Shown here piece after piece: positions 35,816-48,365 of a DNA stretch of 64,000 nt. Each line of letters opens with the position of its first letter. Positions within the stretch are counted from its first letter, which is position 1. A program made the position numbers and the translations under genes. The notes beneath the pieces are model-generated. The model was not told the DNA's origin. It did not search any database and saw only the letters and a list, made by a program, of their open reading frames with translations. Source of the stretch: Doryteuthis pealeii (taxonomy: Eukaryota > Mollusca > Cephalopoda > Myopsida > Loliginidae); contig CM042160.1 in assembly GCA_023376005.1 (NCBI GenBank), positions 88,492,647-88,556,646 on the forward strand. Direction: 5' to 3'.

Positions 35816-36059
35816 AATATTACTCAGGGACAGGACCGCAATCATATTGATATATATTCTGGACAATATGAAACAAGTAAAGGAAAAAGATTTTTGTTGT
35901 TGAAAAGATGATGGATGTTTTGTATGAGAATATAGAACATAGAATGTACACCAATTGGTCTACATGCTATGCAGGAGGCTTTTACCCGTACACACTCCTC
36001 CGAATTTAGAAGTTTATGTGCGATTTAGATAATCACGTAATAAATAATTGTGTATTGTG

Positions 36060-36430
36060 GCATTATTATCTCTGCTATCGTGAACACATGGTAGTAAGAT
36101 CTACACTTAGAAGATATTTGTTTGTGGAAATTCTTCTTTTATAAAACAATCGTTTATTTAAGGGTTTTATAATTTGCTTGAAGCATTGTGTATATATTGG
36201 TTTGGAGGTTGGTTTTGAAGGCTATCACAATGCAGGTGTAAAGAAAAATAAGGTAACAATGGTGTTGTTTGTTAACCTGTGATTTATTCTTAATATTAAT
36301 ATTTCGAAATAAAATCTCTTTTTCAGAAGAATACTGGAACTGAAGTAGTTGTCGTCTTGTTATGGCATTTTTAGTTAAATGAATTTTTTTTTGAAAATGT
36401 TACAGATGGTATTTAAAAAATTTTTTTTAT
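36060..36430. mobile_element. Dispersed repeat plus single arm of the GAAGGCTATC foldback
   Basis: 36060-36165 recurs at 38748-38845 (TTAGAAGATATTTGTTT). 36205-36430 equals one arm of 24299-24865. Confidence 0.65.
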
Positions 36431-36550
36431 TTATTTATTCATATTTTGAAAACAACCTAATTAAAGGGAAATAAATCCACTTGAATTAGGTTTCCATGTA
36501 TATTATATATATATAAATTTATGTATTATTTATATACATATATTTATATA

Positions 36551-37403
36551 CAGGGTGTTCGGGAGAAATTTGACAGTTACGTAAGGAAAAAGAAAAAGTG
36601 CTTGGTAACTACAAAATTTAATGGATTGTAAAGAAATTCAACAGGCACAGAAATTATACTACAGTCACTTAAAATAACCGCCATTAGCGTCGATCACAGC
36701 CTCAATCCTGCTCCGGAACCTGGAGCAAGTTGATGTTACAGTTTCTCTGGGAAGGGTCTCAAAAACTACCTTAATTCTGTCGATTAACTGGGCTTTTGTA
36801 GTACTGGCTTGGCGATTGGTGTCTTTCTCAACAGCGCCCCATACATAATAATCCATGAGGTCAAGATCTGGGGACTGGTGTAGTCGTAAAAATTCGCCGA
36901 CAACCATTTTTGACTTTTCCCAGAGGTGTGGCAGGGGGTCGAATCCTGCTGCCATACATATGGCCTACCATTGGCTATCATTGTTATCCAGGGCTTGACT
37001 ACAGTGTTTAGCAACTCCACGTAGGTATCTGAGAGCCCTTGCAGATTTTCGAGGAATTCTGCTGTACGAACGCAATCAGATCGTCTGTTATGTTGCTTTC
37101 TTCTAGCCACAGCCTCGTAGTCTCCATTGCAATTCACCAGTCCATGCCTGATTCCTTTTACAGTGTTCAGGGAGCATTGGGCAGCAACGATAATCTCCTT
37201 ATTTTGATGTCTGGCGCAGATCATCATGATACAAGTTATTCTCTTCCATGATTCGGGTGGGTTCCAGTCATCCATTCTATCAATATCACGTATAAGAATG
37301 AAGAAGGTCAAAGCTTTAAATGATGCGTAGTGTGCGTCAATACCTCCAACCTACGGAGAAAAATAACCAAATATAAATATAACAAATTTATGCCGAATAC
37401 CCT
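36551..37403 (-). mobile_element. Internally deleted mariner-like element
   Basis: Terminal inverted repeats AGGGTGTTCGGGAGAAATTT and AGGGTATTCGGCATAAATTT lie next to TA-rich sequence. About 850 bp, against roughly 1.3 kb for a full mariner. Confidence 0.8.
36665..37311 (-). pseudogene. Mariner/IS630-family transposase relic
   Basis: Recognisable blocks: an HTH region (GDYEAVARRKQHNRRSD), VVKPWITMIANGRPYVWQQD (second catalytic Asp), and after a frameshift SPDLDLMDYYVWGAVEKDTN (third Asp) and CSRFRSRIEAVIDANGGYF. The segment with the first catalytic Asp is deleted (after EFLENLQ), and a small deletion with frameshift follows KWLSANFYDYT. It cannot encode an active enzyme. Confidence 0.8.
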
Positions 37404-37429
37404 ATATATTAATTATATAATTTTATGTC

Positions 37430-37635
37430 TCTATCTTTCCTTCTCTTCTGTTTCTTTCTCTCACTCTTTCTCCCCCCCCCGTTTCTTTCTTTTTCTTCTT
37501 TCCTTCCTTTGTTCCTTCTATTACATTCCATTATACACGTCGATTCCACGATATCACTTCTAGTCTCTCTCTCCCCATCTATCTCTCTATCCATCTATCC
37601 ATTTATCCATCTATCTGTCTATCTGTCTTCACTTT

Positions 37636-37670
<35 letters not shown>

Positions 37671-37787
37671 GATACACGTCGATTCCACGATATCGCTTCC
37701 GGTCTCTCTCCCACCCACCCTCTCTCTATCTATCTATCTATCCATCTATCTATCTGTCTATCTATCTGTATATCTGTCTTCACTTTT

Positions 37788-37828
<41 letters not shown>

Positions 37829-37845
37829 TTTCTTATATATCTGGG
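37430..37845. repeat. CT-rich compound microsatellite with internal duplication
   Basis: (CTTT)n and (ATCT)n. ACACGTCGATTCCACGATAT occurs at about 37535 and 37674. Confidence 0.9.
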
Positions 37846-37849
37846 TTAA

Positions 37850-38265
37850 GGGATTTATTATGAAGTTGGTAGTAAGGTATATTATCGCAGTAGTAGCTGG
37901 TGCGTCGAATAGCAGTACGTCCTCCGAGCAGTCATGGTATTCTGACTGGTAGGCGAAGTAAGCTTAGGATATTTACATGTACCCCACTTGTACACGATAC
38001 GGCACAAGGCCTTTTTTACGTGGGCCCACCCACAAGCCGAGAATCATGGGCGTAGGTAGAAAAATTGCGTCGATCCCATCGGCATTCCTACTCAAGGGGG
38101 CGCCTCAGGCGCTGGGAAATAAACCCAGCCCAGCCCCTTTAAATCGCGGGGGAAGGTATTGCTTGGGGGACGCCCCCTGGGATCGACGCTATTAATTAAA
38201 CACAACCGGTCCAGTGGCCGAAGCACACTGGACTAATAGGCCCAGGCGCTTGTACCACCACAGTG
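37850..38265. other. Unassigned, more complex sequence
   Basis: Higher GC than neighbours (GGGGGCGCCTCAGGCGCTGG). No consistent frame or family recognised. Confidence 0.4.
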
Positions 38266-38269
38266 TCGA

Positions 38270-38465
38270 ATATATAGAGGACACTGTCCAATCAGTGAGG
38301 GGACACCAAGGTATTTATAGATGACACTGTCCAATCAGATTATAGTGGGGGACACCAAGGTATTTATAGATGACACTGTCCAATCAGATTATAGTGAGGG
38401 GCACCAAGGTATTTATAGATGACACTGTCCAATCAGATTATAGTGAGGGGGTACCAAGGTATTTA
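38270..38465. repeat. 49-bp tandem repeat, about four units
   Basis: GATGACACTGTCCAATCAG recurs every 49 bp from 38320. Confidence 0.9.
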
Positions 38466-38976
38466 CATATTCATTACATCAGTTTCTTTCTTTCTTTCTT
38501 TCTTTCTTTTGTTATATTTTCTTCTTTTTTATTTCTAATGTGTTGCATATTCGTTCCCTCGATTCATTCCTCACAATCTAACACAATTGTCCATTATTTA
38601 GAAAGTGTGCTACCCGTGGCAACTCTCGAGTTTGTCACCCCCCCCCCAATTGCCCAAAAGTGCCGCCTCAGGTGGACATCCATCGAGCTATGCTACTGAA
38701 TGAGTGAAAGTTATTTTTTGGTATCCAAACGTCTTGGACTGACCATTTTATAATATCTGCTATCATAAACGCCTGGCAGTGAGATCTACCCTTAGAAGAT
38801 ATTTGTTTATGAAAATCTCTTTTATACAACAATCGTTTTTACATATTGAACTATTTTTAAATAGCTCTTAAGTAAATATATAAAGAATTGTAATAGTTGA
38901 ATCATCATACTGTGATATATCTACGAGTCTCGTTTGGTATCCTGGCCATGACGTTAATCTGTATCTCTATAAATAT

Positions 38977-38981
38977 GATAT

Positions 38982-39014
<33 letters not shown>

Positions 39015-39345
39015 TAAGTTAAAAGAAAGGAAATGAATCCGACAGTATGAGTATGAAAAAGATGGAATGAAAACATCACACAATGATGTCAAAGAGAAAA
39101 CAATTCATAATATAATCATAGCTGATATTGATCAATATTTCGATTTTACAAAAATCATCTTCACTTGACTTTTATCTCCGATCACAAACACCCCGGAGTA
39201 AACAAGCTCTGAAGATGATTTTTGTAAAATCGAAATATTGATCAATATCAGCTATGATTGTGTTATGAATTGTTATCTCTTTAACAGCATTGTGTGGTAT
39301 TTTCATTCCATCTTTTTCATACTCATATATATATATATATATATA
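38977..39345. mobile_element. Family G foldback element in (TA)n
   Basis: Inverted arms with GTATGAGTATGAAAAAGATGG and complement, and an HHR-like module in the right arm (39205-39253). TA on both ends. Confidence 0.8.
39205..39253 (+). ncRNA. Hammerhead-like module (family G)
   Basis: Helix I AGCU/AGCU, core CUGAAGA plus extra U, helix II GAUUUU/AAAAUC, GAA, helix III AUAUU/AAUAU with loop GAUC, cleavage triplet AUC. The left-arm partner near 39115-39165 has lost the first core C. Confidence 0.55.
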
Positions 39346-39509
39346 TGTAAAGTCGTCGGGGTGGCCTAATGTCGGTACCAGCCAACCAATCCACTTTTCA
39401 CTAGCGCTAGTCAAAGGAGATTGTTTTTGCGTCTGAGGTGGAGCCCCACACATACCATCAGCTCCTTACTTTACCACACAGATCCCTGTGCTACTCATAC
39501 GCTGAGTTG

Positions 39510-39515
<6 letters not shown>
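39346..39515 (-). mobile_element. SINE D, 3' part
   Basis: GTAAAGTCGTCGGGGTGGCC start on plus. Cut at a TA tract (39514-39559). Confidence 0.8.
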
Positions 39516-39563
<48 letters not shown>

Positions 39564-39619
39564 AACTTTACCCATTTTATTTATTACCCGCTCTTTATTT
39601 TATTTATTTTTCTTATCTA

Positions 39620-40175
39620 TCCCTCTATCCCCCCCCCACACTCACTCTCTCTCTCTCTCTTTCTCTCTCTCTTTGCCTGTATCTCCCTCTCAGCACCTCT
39701 GTCTCTGTCTCTCCCTCTCTCCACTCTCTCTCTTTGTTTGTACCCCTCTCTCTGTACTTCTGTCTCTGTCTTTCTCTTTCCCCCCTCTCCCTCTCTGTGT
39801 CTGTCTCTGTCTTTGCTAGTATCTCCTTCTCAGTACCTCTGTCTCCGTCTCCCTCTTTGCTTTTATCACCCTCTCTGTACCCCTGTCTCTGTCTCTCCCT
39901 CTCCCCCACTCTCTCTCTCTGTCTCTGTCTCTGTCTCTCTTTGCTTGTATCTCCCCCTCTGTCTCTCTGTATCTCTCTCTTTTGCTTGTATCTCCTCTCT
40001 GTACCTCTGTCTCCGTCTCTCCCTACCCCCCTCTCTCTCTGTCTCTCTTTGCTTGTATCTTCCTCTCAGTACCTCTGTCTCTGTCTCTCCCCCCTCTCTC
40101 TCTTTGCTTGTATCTCCCTCTCTGTACCTTCGTCTCCGTCTCTCCCTCCCCCTCTCTCTGTTTCTGTCTCTGTCT
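39620..40175. repeat. (CT)n/(GTCTCT)n low complexity
   Basis: Open frames in all three phases arise from the repeat, not from genes. Confidence 0.95.
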
Positions 40176-40184
40176 TATATTTGA

Positions 40185-40800
40185 ACTCGGGCCGCCGAGT
40201 CCATTTCCTACGACGATAACCATTACACCACACACGTCCTCGGTTCATAAATGTCAACAATGACCCAGAAAAATATAGCGATCGAATTCGAAGAAAATGT
40301 GTTTTTTTCGACTCCGAAATAAATATACATATATAAATATATTATCATAAATTATTTTCAGAATAACATTCTTTGAAGTATATAAGTTCGTTATTTTTCG
40401 CTATTTTTCAGCATCGGCATTTTTCTAAAGGATTTTTTTTCTTTTCAAAAAGCCAACGAATAAATCAATGAAATAAATTAATTTCAAATTTAGAACATAA
40501 ATAAGAAAATTCGAAATGTTTTTGCAGTTCAATATCGAAATTGGCCATGAACATGGTGAGATTAGGCTTCCTGCAATTAGTATTTAACCAGATAACATCT
40601 ATTAGTAATAAAGATATGGTCTTCATTTGTCTGTAACTGAAACTATGTCACTGCTTACATCACATTACCTAAAATTGACAATACATAGACTAAATAATAA
40701 CTCTGTAATCGTTCCTTTTTTCAGTAACAAGATGTGTAAAATGTGTAAAATATTTGAAATAATTATTCAATTAATAATTAATAGATGCACGCAACATTTT
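40185..40800. other. SINE B head fragment, then AT-rich sequence
   Basis: 40190-40243 is a minus-strand SINE B head. Around 40600-40690 there is a weak match to the Helitron 5' region (GTCTGTAACTGAAACTATG). Confidence 0.5.
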
Positions 40801-41640
40801 ATCAATCAGCTGGTCACGTCAAGCCCTAGCACCTATATGATTTTCCCAACCCTATTGCCCTTATGGCAAGCCCCAACCCCTTTTTATCATATGAGTGCTA
40901 GAAGGCGGTGGATGCAGGTCTACATGTCCTGGGAATGACGTTAAACTATATCTGATGGTGAGGTTCCAGTTCTGGAGGTTTGGGGAATGTGGAGCACCCC
41001 TTCATCACAATTGCTCCCTGGTCCACTCTGACCCGGAGTGGTAGTACCTGTTAGGATCCCATCTATGGGTTAAATAGAAAAATGTATTTATAAAAAAATT
41101 GTATTATCCATTAAGAATTGATTTATTTCAAAACTTTATCAGCATTAAATGACCCACTGAGGTTGATATGCCGTAAAACAAAACAAACAAATAAACGAAG
41201 TTCAACAGGTTTAAATTCAGAGGTTTCTTTCTCCTAGACCGGTTACCTAACCAAGGTTAAAGAGTCCAGTATGCCCTACTATTTACCCATAGCTGGAGGG
41301 AGAGTAGGATTCATACCTTTCCCAGGGGTATTAGCGCTAAGTGAAATGCAAATAACACGTCCAGGATTTGAACTCGGGGCGACGAGTCCATTTCCCATAA
41401 CTTTAACCATTACACCACGCGCTTCTTGATATAAGTCTTGATGCCTAGCACCTCTATGATTGTCCCAACCCTATTGTCCTTATGGCAAACTACCCACCAT
41501 TTTATCTTATATGTGCTAGAAGAATGGGTTAAATAGAAAAATGTATTTATAAAAAAATTGTATTATCCATTAAGAATTGATTTATTTCAAAACTTTATCA
41601 GCATTAAATGACCCACCGAGGTTGATATGCCGTAAAAAAA
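40800..41640 (+). mobile_element. Family A copies with a SINE B (minus) between
   Basis: A at 40800-41190 and 41432-41640. SINE B on minus at 41207-41425. The SINE and its flank share diagnostic variants with 18480-18960 in inverted orientation. Confidence 0.8.
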
Positions 41641-41744
41641 AAAAAAAAAAGCAACATTTTATTTGAGGGGGACAGAAGTAAGTTTCTATTTCAAATAGTT
41701 TTATACTCCTCTAATAAAATTTGGTGATTTATCTATATTGTAGA

Positions 41745-42035
41745 TTATTCTTGTAAAGTTTTTAAATGCCATCCTTGGCCAGTTGAAAAGGGCTTAAAGA
41801 AAGTCCTGTGGCATGGAATCCTTTTGGTAAGCGTATAAGTCCTATCCTGCATATTGGTAAAGGTCCATTGTTTGAATCCTATGTCTGTCGTCCACGAAGG
41901 TCTACGTAATTATGACGAGTGTGGTCGGTTAAGTATTGTATCAGCAGCAGAGTACTGCCAGTGATTGGCCAAGAGAGATCACATTGTTCTTGTCGAGTCT
42001 ATAAGTAGGAGCGGACGTCTAGCACACACCCTATA
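41745..42035 (+). repeat. LTR-like dispersed repeat
   Basis: Matches 58693-58990 inverted. Contains a TATA-like GTCTATAAGTAGGAGCGG. May be a solo LTR, but the ends were not established. Confidence 0.45.
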
Positions 42036-42051
42036 TATATATAAAGTAGGA

Positions 42052-42326
42052 GGCGCGTGGTGTAATGGTTAAAGTCATTGGGGAATGGACTCGTCGCCCC
42101 GAGTTCAAATCCTGGACGTGGTAATTGCATTTCACTTAGCACTAATACCCTTGGGAAAGGTATGAATCCTACTCTCCCTCCAGATATGGGTAAATAGTAG
42201 GGCAGACAGGGCTCTTTAACCTTGGTTAGGCAACCGGTCTAGGAGAAGGAAAACTCTGAATTCAAACCTGTTAAACTCCGCTTAAGAAATTGACCATGTG
42301 TCGCATCCTGCTCGTGCGGAGGGGTT

Positions 42327-42333
<7 letters not shown>
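42052..42333 (+). mobile_element. SINE B, near full length, ending in (TA)n
   Basis: GCGCGTGGTGTAATGGTTAA to GGTTGGTAAATATA, then TA to 42370. Confidence 0.85.
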
Positions 42334-42374
<41 letters not shown>

Positions 42375-42375
<1 letters not shown>

Positions 42376-42855
42376 AACAATTCTATATATTATTGAAATC
42401 AGTCAGTTAGTATACTGTTGGTTTAAACAACAGCAACTGGCTAAGCACAACTGAACTAGTGCCCAAGACAGCTGGTACTTATGGAACTCAAGAATAGTCC
42501 ATTCATGTATTTGGGCGATTCCATTCCTTAAATCCTGATTGGCTGCTTGGTTTCTATGATGTTATGAGGCTTCATAAATACTCTGGTATTCTGCAGTAGG
42601 ATTGCAACAAGTTTAGATCCGTATTAGGTCACGGCTACTTGTTGCCTTGTCTTACCAATTCGATGGTAATTGGAACTTAGTATGATTATTCTGCATATAT
42701 TTATATGTTTTTACCTTAGTGTGTCACACTCTGTCATCTCCTCAAATAAATGATGGACCATTCCGTTTTGATTGCCAGGAAAGAAAGGGAAGAAAAAGAA
42801 CATGCTATACATTCAGAAGGAAAAAGGACATAATAAAAAAAGAAAGAGAACAGAG
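42375..42855. other. No gene recognised
   Basis: Moderately complex sequence. It could be retroelement interior, but no frame is supported. Confidence 0.4.
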
Positions 42856-42857
42856 AG

Positions 42858-43290
42858 AGAGAGAGAGAGAGAGAGGAGGAGGAGAGAGAGAGAGAGAGAG
42901 GGGGGGGTGGAAATGAGAGAGAGAGAGAGAGAGAGAGAGAAGGTGGAAAGGAGAGAGAGAGAGAGAGAGAGGAGAGAAGAGAGAGAGAGAGAGAGAGGGG
43001 GGGAATCGTCTGTTTCAATGGAATGAACGGGAAGATGGAAAAAAGAAAGAAAGAAAGAAATATAGAGAGTTTCTTTTTTTTTCTTTCGTTCTTAGAAAGA
43101 AAAAGAAAGAAAGACTGAAAAAGAAAGAAGGAACGAAAGAAAGAGAAAAAAGAAAGAGAAATAAAGAAAGAACAAAAGAAAAAAGAAATATATCTAAAAA
43201 GAAAGGAAAGAATAAGAACGAAACAAAGAAAAAGAAATAAACAAAAAAAGACAAAAAGAAAGAGAAAGAACAAAATAAAGACACATATTT
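42858..43290. repeat. (GA)n and (GAAA)n low complexity
   Basis: Purine-rich repeats. Long translated frames are artefacts. Confidence 0.95.
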
Positions 43291-43294
43291 ATTC

Positions 43295-44125
43295 ATTCAT
43301 ATTTGAACACCAAAACAATTAAAAAAACAAAGGAAAACGAAATCCCATTGATACATTATTAAAAACGATTTATTTTATTTACTTTATAAAAATATCTCAG
43401 TATGTACCGCTCAAGAAATTCACATTCATTAGCAACCAATAAGATAGCATTAAAAATTAATCAATTCTGCTTGTTCCTCGCTGAAAAGGAACACGAAAGA
43501 GTCGCTGAAAAGCAGTCGGCAGACAAGCACCAGCGGTACAACGGGTCTACAAAAGAATACAGTTGTACAATTACTGAAACAAAATACGGTCCATTCAAAA
43601 TTTTGTTGCATCATTGATGGGTATACTGTCAATCATGTACGGTTAGTGTAGAGAAATTATTTGAATTCAAACCTAAACGGTAAGAGATTGCGAGTGACGT
43701 CTCTTAACCTTTTTGTGGCCTCTCTTCCTTTTGTGTGCAAGCGTGGGAGAGATATTTCAGTTAGGTAGTCAGTCTCTTGCTAGCCGTCGAAGAATGAAGA
43801 TGCAGTGGCCAGTGGTTAGCTAGATTCTCACACACGTGTGTTTGTGATCCGGGTCTAAGAAAGAAGTAAATATGTGAATTTCTAAGAGAAATGTCTTGGG
43901 TTGTTAACTAAGAACAAACAAACAACCCAGGACATCTCAACCAACATCTTAAGAAGACGACAATCAGATACAGCGAAGAAGATAAACAGAATAGGTTAAG
44001 AAGACAGACTAGCCATCGACTACTCAGCCCAAGTCATGAAGAAAGTAAGAAGAAATAAGTCGACTACAAGACAAGTACAGTTTATGATTAAGATGTATAC
44101 GGCCACGGGTATGCACGGGTATAAG
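43295..44125. other. Unassigned
   Basis: A 71-residue frame (43402-43617) with normal composition matches no family I know. The rest is non-repetitive by eye. Confidence 0.35.
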
Positions 44126-44128
44126 GGG

Positions 44129-44985
44129 CACCTCACGTGGTGTAATGGTTATCAAGCTAGATTCGCAGATCATTGTTAGTGAGTTCGATTCTCACTGGGT
44201 GGCCCATACTTCTGACGTTGTGTCACATCTAAGCTCAACTTAGTAAATAACTATGTACCTCGTGTGGTCTAATGGTTAGCACGTTAAATTCGACCATTGT
44301 TTGTGAGTTCGATTCTCACTAGGTGCCCCATACTTCTGACCTTGTGCCAGATCCAAGCTAAGCCTAGTAAATGACTGGTCACCTCATGTGGTGTAATGGT
44401 TAGCAAGCAAGATTCGCAGATTATTATTTGTGAGTTCGATTCTCACTGGGCGACAGATACTTCTGGCCTTGTGCCACATCTAAGCTATGCTTAGTAAATA
44501 ACCGTGTACCTCATGTGGTGTAATGGTTAGCAAGTTGTTTCGCAGAGCGTTGTTAGTTAGTTCGATTCTCACTGAGCACCCCATACCTCTGACCTTGTGC
44601 CATATCTAAGGTAAGCTTAGTAAATAATTGGGCACGTAACGTGGTGTAATAGCATGTTAGATTCGACCATTGTTGGTGGGTTCGATTCTCACTGGGCGCT
44701 CCATATTTCTGACCTTGTGCCACATCTAAACTAAGCTTAGTAAATAACTGGTCACCTCATGTGTAATGGTTATCAAGCTAGATTCTCAGATCATTTTTTG
44801 TGAGTTCGATTCTCACTGGGCTCTCCATATTTCTGACCTTGTGCCACATCTAAACTAAGCTTAGTAAATAACTGGGTAACTCATGTGGTGTAACGGTTAG
44901 CAAGCTAGATTAGCAGATCATTGTTAGTGAGTTCGATTCTCACTGACCGCCTCATACCTCTGGCGTTGTGCCACAACTAAGCTAA
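44129..44985 (+). repeat. tRNA-like satellite, 7 units of ~122 bp
   Basis: Each unit: CATGTGGTGTAATGGTTAGC (A-box-like), GAGTTCGATTCTCAC (B box), and a spacer GACCTTGTGCCACATCTAAG...TTAGTAAATAAC. The tRNA part lacks consistent acceptor pairing. A single 3' piece recurs at about 60150-60200. Confidence 0.8.
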
Positions 44986-45213
44986 GCTCGATGGGAGTTA
45001 CACAGGGATGCTGCGTACTGACTTGAACAAATCTTGGAAACAACACCCCATACAAAATCAAGTGTACGGCTATTTGTTCCCTATCACACAAACCATGTGA
45101 GAAAATTGTGTTTGGTAGCTAAAAAAGTGCTCTATCCAACAACGTTATTGTGTTTTCTGTTGTAGTTTCCATGGAAATAAACACGACTCTTTACTTTCGG
45201 AGCGTCTCTCGTA

Positions 45214-46200
45214 TATAGAGCTATCTTGACTTACGAGTTCCCAAGCTTACGAGCTTTTTGAGTTACGAGCTTTTTGAGTTACGAGCTGTCACTCGGTCGT
45301 CTTTTTGTATTGCGTTGTTAGCTAAAATTTGAGGCACGAATACGCTTATGTTAATAAGTTCACTAAAAGCATTTAAGTTTCCAAATTTATTACGTCAAAT
45401 AAACATATTATGGTAATCTTCAACTTGTTCCTCGTAAATTCCTACCATAAAATAAACTGAACCCTCATTTTATGTCCGTGTTTTATTTTTCTTGCACCCA
45501 TTATTTTACAATATTGAATATATTTTCTTTATTTAAAAACATTTATTGCAAACATATTTAAAACATCTAAAAAACAAATTTATAGTTCAGGTTAAAAGCG
45601 CAGTAAGGATAACTCAAAACTGAATTTTTAATTTATCCGATGCAGGTATCATTGGGGAACAGGAAAAGTTTTTTCTGACAAGGCTGTTGGCGCATTTAGC
45701 AAGGTAATCTTCAACTTGTTCCTCATAAATTCCTACTATAAAATAAACTGAACCCTCATTTTATGTCTGTGTTTTTGCGCTAAATGTTTTAAATATGTTT
45801 GCAATAAATGTTTTTAAATAAAGAAAATATATTCAATATTGTAAAATAACGGGTGCAAGAAAAATAAAACATTGACATAAAATGAGGGTTCAGTTTATTT
45901 TATGGTAGGAATTTACGAGGAACAAGTTAAGGATTACCCATATTATTTATAAAGAATAAACATTAAAACATATTACATCACATAATGAATTACATCTTGT
46001 TTTATTATGTTTTTAAACAGTACAGTGCTATTTTTCTTATTCAAAAAATGCAAGAAAAAATAGGGTGTTTATGGAGAGAGGGGAGTCTGGAACGTATTAA
46101 TAGCATTTCAATGTATTACAATAGGGTAAACTTATTTGATATACGAGCAAATTGAGTTATGAGAAATTAAACTCGTAAGTCAATGCACCACTGTATATAC
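45214..46200. mobile_element. Tigger/pogo-like non-autonomous DNA element
   Basis: Ends: GTATATAGAGCTATCTTGACTT and, inverted, AAGTCAATGCACCACTGTATAT, near TA. Both carry the TGACTTACGAG motif familiar from Tigger-type ends. Internal inverted arms (45405-45560 / 45770-45945) plus a third direct piece at 45705-45770. No transposase. Confidence 0.6.
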
Positions 46201-46204
46201 AAAT

Positions 46205-47080
46205 GTATCAGGTATTGTGATTTCGTAGTTTTAAGGAACTGGAAACATAGATTTAATGAATTTTTGATAAACAAAATGTTAAAACGGATAAAAAATCAGG
46301 GTCGTAGCAGCCGGTGAGGGCGAGGTAACATGTCCCCTCCCACACACACAAAAAAAGTTGACGGCTTGCAATATTTGCACTTTTTTTTTTATAACAAAAT
46401 ACAATAATAAAAAATTACAAGACAAAAATAACATTCAAAGCAAGGAAAAATATAACTTTCATAAAACTCCGATGACAGAATTCTTTGCCATGGGGTCAGC
46501 TGTGTTGTTATTACAAAGTAGAAAAAAAAGAAGAAAAAAAGACGCACTCCGGGCGGTGTAAAAATATTTTTTTCAAAGATATATAGAATACTGTTATAGA
46601 TTAGGATTCTGACAAAAATAAAATTAAGCTCTCTAATGTCTTCATTTCATTTACGCAGACTATGATCGCCATCTTGTAAACGACGAAGCAGAATAAAGTT
46701 GCACTCGTTAGGATAATAACAATAGATGCAAAGAAAATAATGGAAGTATGTAATATAATTTGGAACAAGCGTTAAATTATAGATAGGAGGAACCTATTGT
46801 TTGGCATGTACTGTTCTTTAGGTAAGACCGTTGGGCGTCCACTCGGTGTAATTGACGTACGAAGAACGCCGGGGTCGCTTGAGAAGTTGGCTTTCATTGG
46901 ATGAAAGTCACGTGATCAGACGACGCTAGAAAATTAGGAAATTGATTCAAGGTATCTTCAGTAAGTTAGAAATCGCCGATGGAGAAGGGATCGCTTTCCA
47001 AACATGTTTCACTGGCTCCCTCGACTGTTGCAAACCGGTAATGTAGTATGGAATTCGTCAAGAAATAAAGTAATAAGCAC
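46205..47080. other. No gene recognised
   Basis: AT-rich. Frames short and A/K-rich. Confidence 0.5.
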
Positions 47081-47084
47081 TCAT

Positions 47085-47640
47085 GTAAAATAAAGTAATA
47101 TATGCCCATATAAAATAAAATAATATGTGCACACATTTTTTTATTTGTGCAAATATTATTTTGTTATATATGTGCACATGTTACTTTATTTTATATGTGC
47201 ACAAAAAGATAATATGTGCCCATATAAAATAAAGTAATATATTCCTATATAAAATAAAGTAATATGTGCCCATATAAAAAGGTAATATGTGCCCATATAA
47301 AATAAAGTAATATGTGCACATATAAAAAAGTTAATATGTGGACTTATAAAATAAAGTAATATGAGCCCATACAAAATAAAGTAACATATTCCTATATAAA
47401 TAAAATAATATGTGGACTTATAAAATAAAGTAATATGAGCCCATATAAAATAAAGTAACATATTCCTATATAAATAAAGTAATATGTGCACATATAAAAA
47501 TAAAGTAAATTGTGACATATAAAATGAATTAATATATGCCACATAAAAAAGGTAATATGTACCCATATAAAATAAAGTAATATATTCCTATACAAAATAA
47601 AGTAATATGTGCCCATATAAAAGAAAGTAATATGTGCACA
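47085..47640. repeat. ~25-bp minisatellite
   Basis: GTGCCCATATAAAATAAAGT units with variants. The long minus-strand Tyr/Phe/Ile frames come from it. Confidence 0.92.
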
Positions 47641-47721
47641 TATGAAAATTATCTGAGCTGTTCTTCAGCACGACACAGAATTTAAAGCAGTTTGGTAGGT
47701 CGCTAGAGAAGGATAAAATGG

Positions 47722-47724
<3 letters not shown>

Positions 47725-47780
<56 letters not shown>
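47725..47780. repeat. (GA)n microsatellite
   Basis: GA run. Confidence 0.95.
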
Positions 47781-47783
<3 letters not shown>

Positions 47784-47964
47784 CTACACTTCAGCGAGAG
47801 AAAACACAAGAGAAGAGCAGATCAATGATTTGGTCGTACGAATAAGGGCGATGCAAAAAAGGTGAGATAAAAAAAACACGTTTTAGCAAACTACCTTTTT
47901 TCGTTGTCAAAATCTTTTGCCCTATCAGTAGAGTAGCTGAGTAACGATTTATTTGTCACCTATG

Positions 47965-48131
47965 CATTTACCCAACCCCTCCACACGATGTGACACAAGG
48001 TCAATTTTAAAGCGGAATCTAACAGATTTCAATTCAGAGTTTTCCTTCTCCTAGACCGGATGCAACAGGGAAATTAAAGAGCCCTATACATTTCCCAAGG
48101 GTATCATCGCTATGTGAAATAGAAGCAGCCT
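47965..48131 (-). mobile_element. SINE B, interior and 3' part
   Basis: CTCTGAATTGAAATC and GACCTTGTGTCACATCG on minus. Cut by a TA tract. Confidence 0.75.
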
Positions 48132-48133
48132 CG

Positions 48134-48181
<48 letters not shown>

Positions 48182-48319
48182 AGAATGGAAAATGAATCCG
48201 ACAATATGAGGAAAAAATAAGTAAAGAAAAGAAATGTAGATGGATAAAAATGAATTAAAAGTGATATCGATAAAATTCATTTTTATCCATCTACATTTCT
48301 TTTCTTTACTCATTTTTTC

Positions 48320-48362
<43 letters not shown>
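48132..48362. mobile_element. Short foldback bounded by (TA)n
   Basis: TA/GT, then arms of about 60 bp (AAATGTAGATGGATAAAAAT and complement), then TA. Confidence 0.75.

Positions 48363-48364
<2 letters not shown>

Positions 48365-48365
<1 letters not shown>

Noticed and set aside
36665..37311. Active mariner transposase
   Set aside because: The region of the first catalytic Asp is deleted and a frameshift separates the other two.
39438..40263. Overlapping long frames on both strands
   Set aside because: CT-rich low complexity gives stop-free frames in several phases.
47186..47809. Tyr/Phe/Ile-rich frames that look like a repeat membrane protein
   Set aside because: They translate a 25-bp minisatellite and change frame with each indel.
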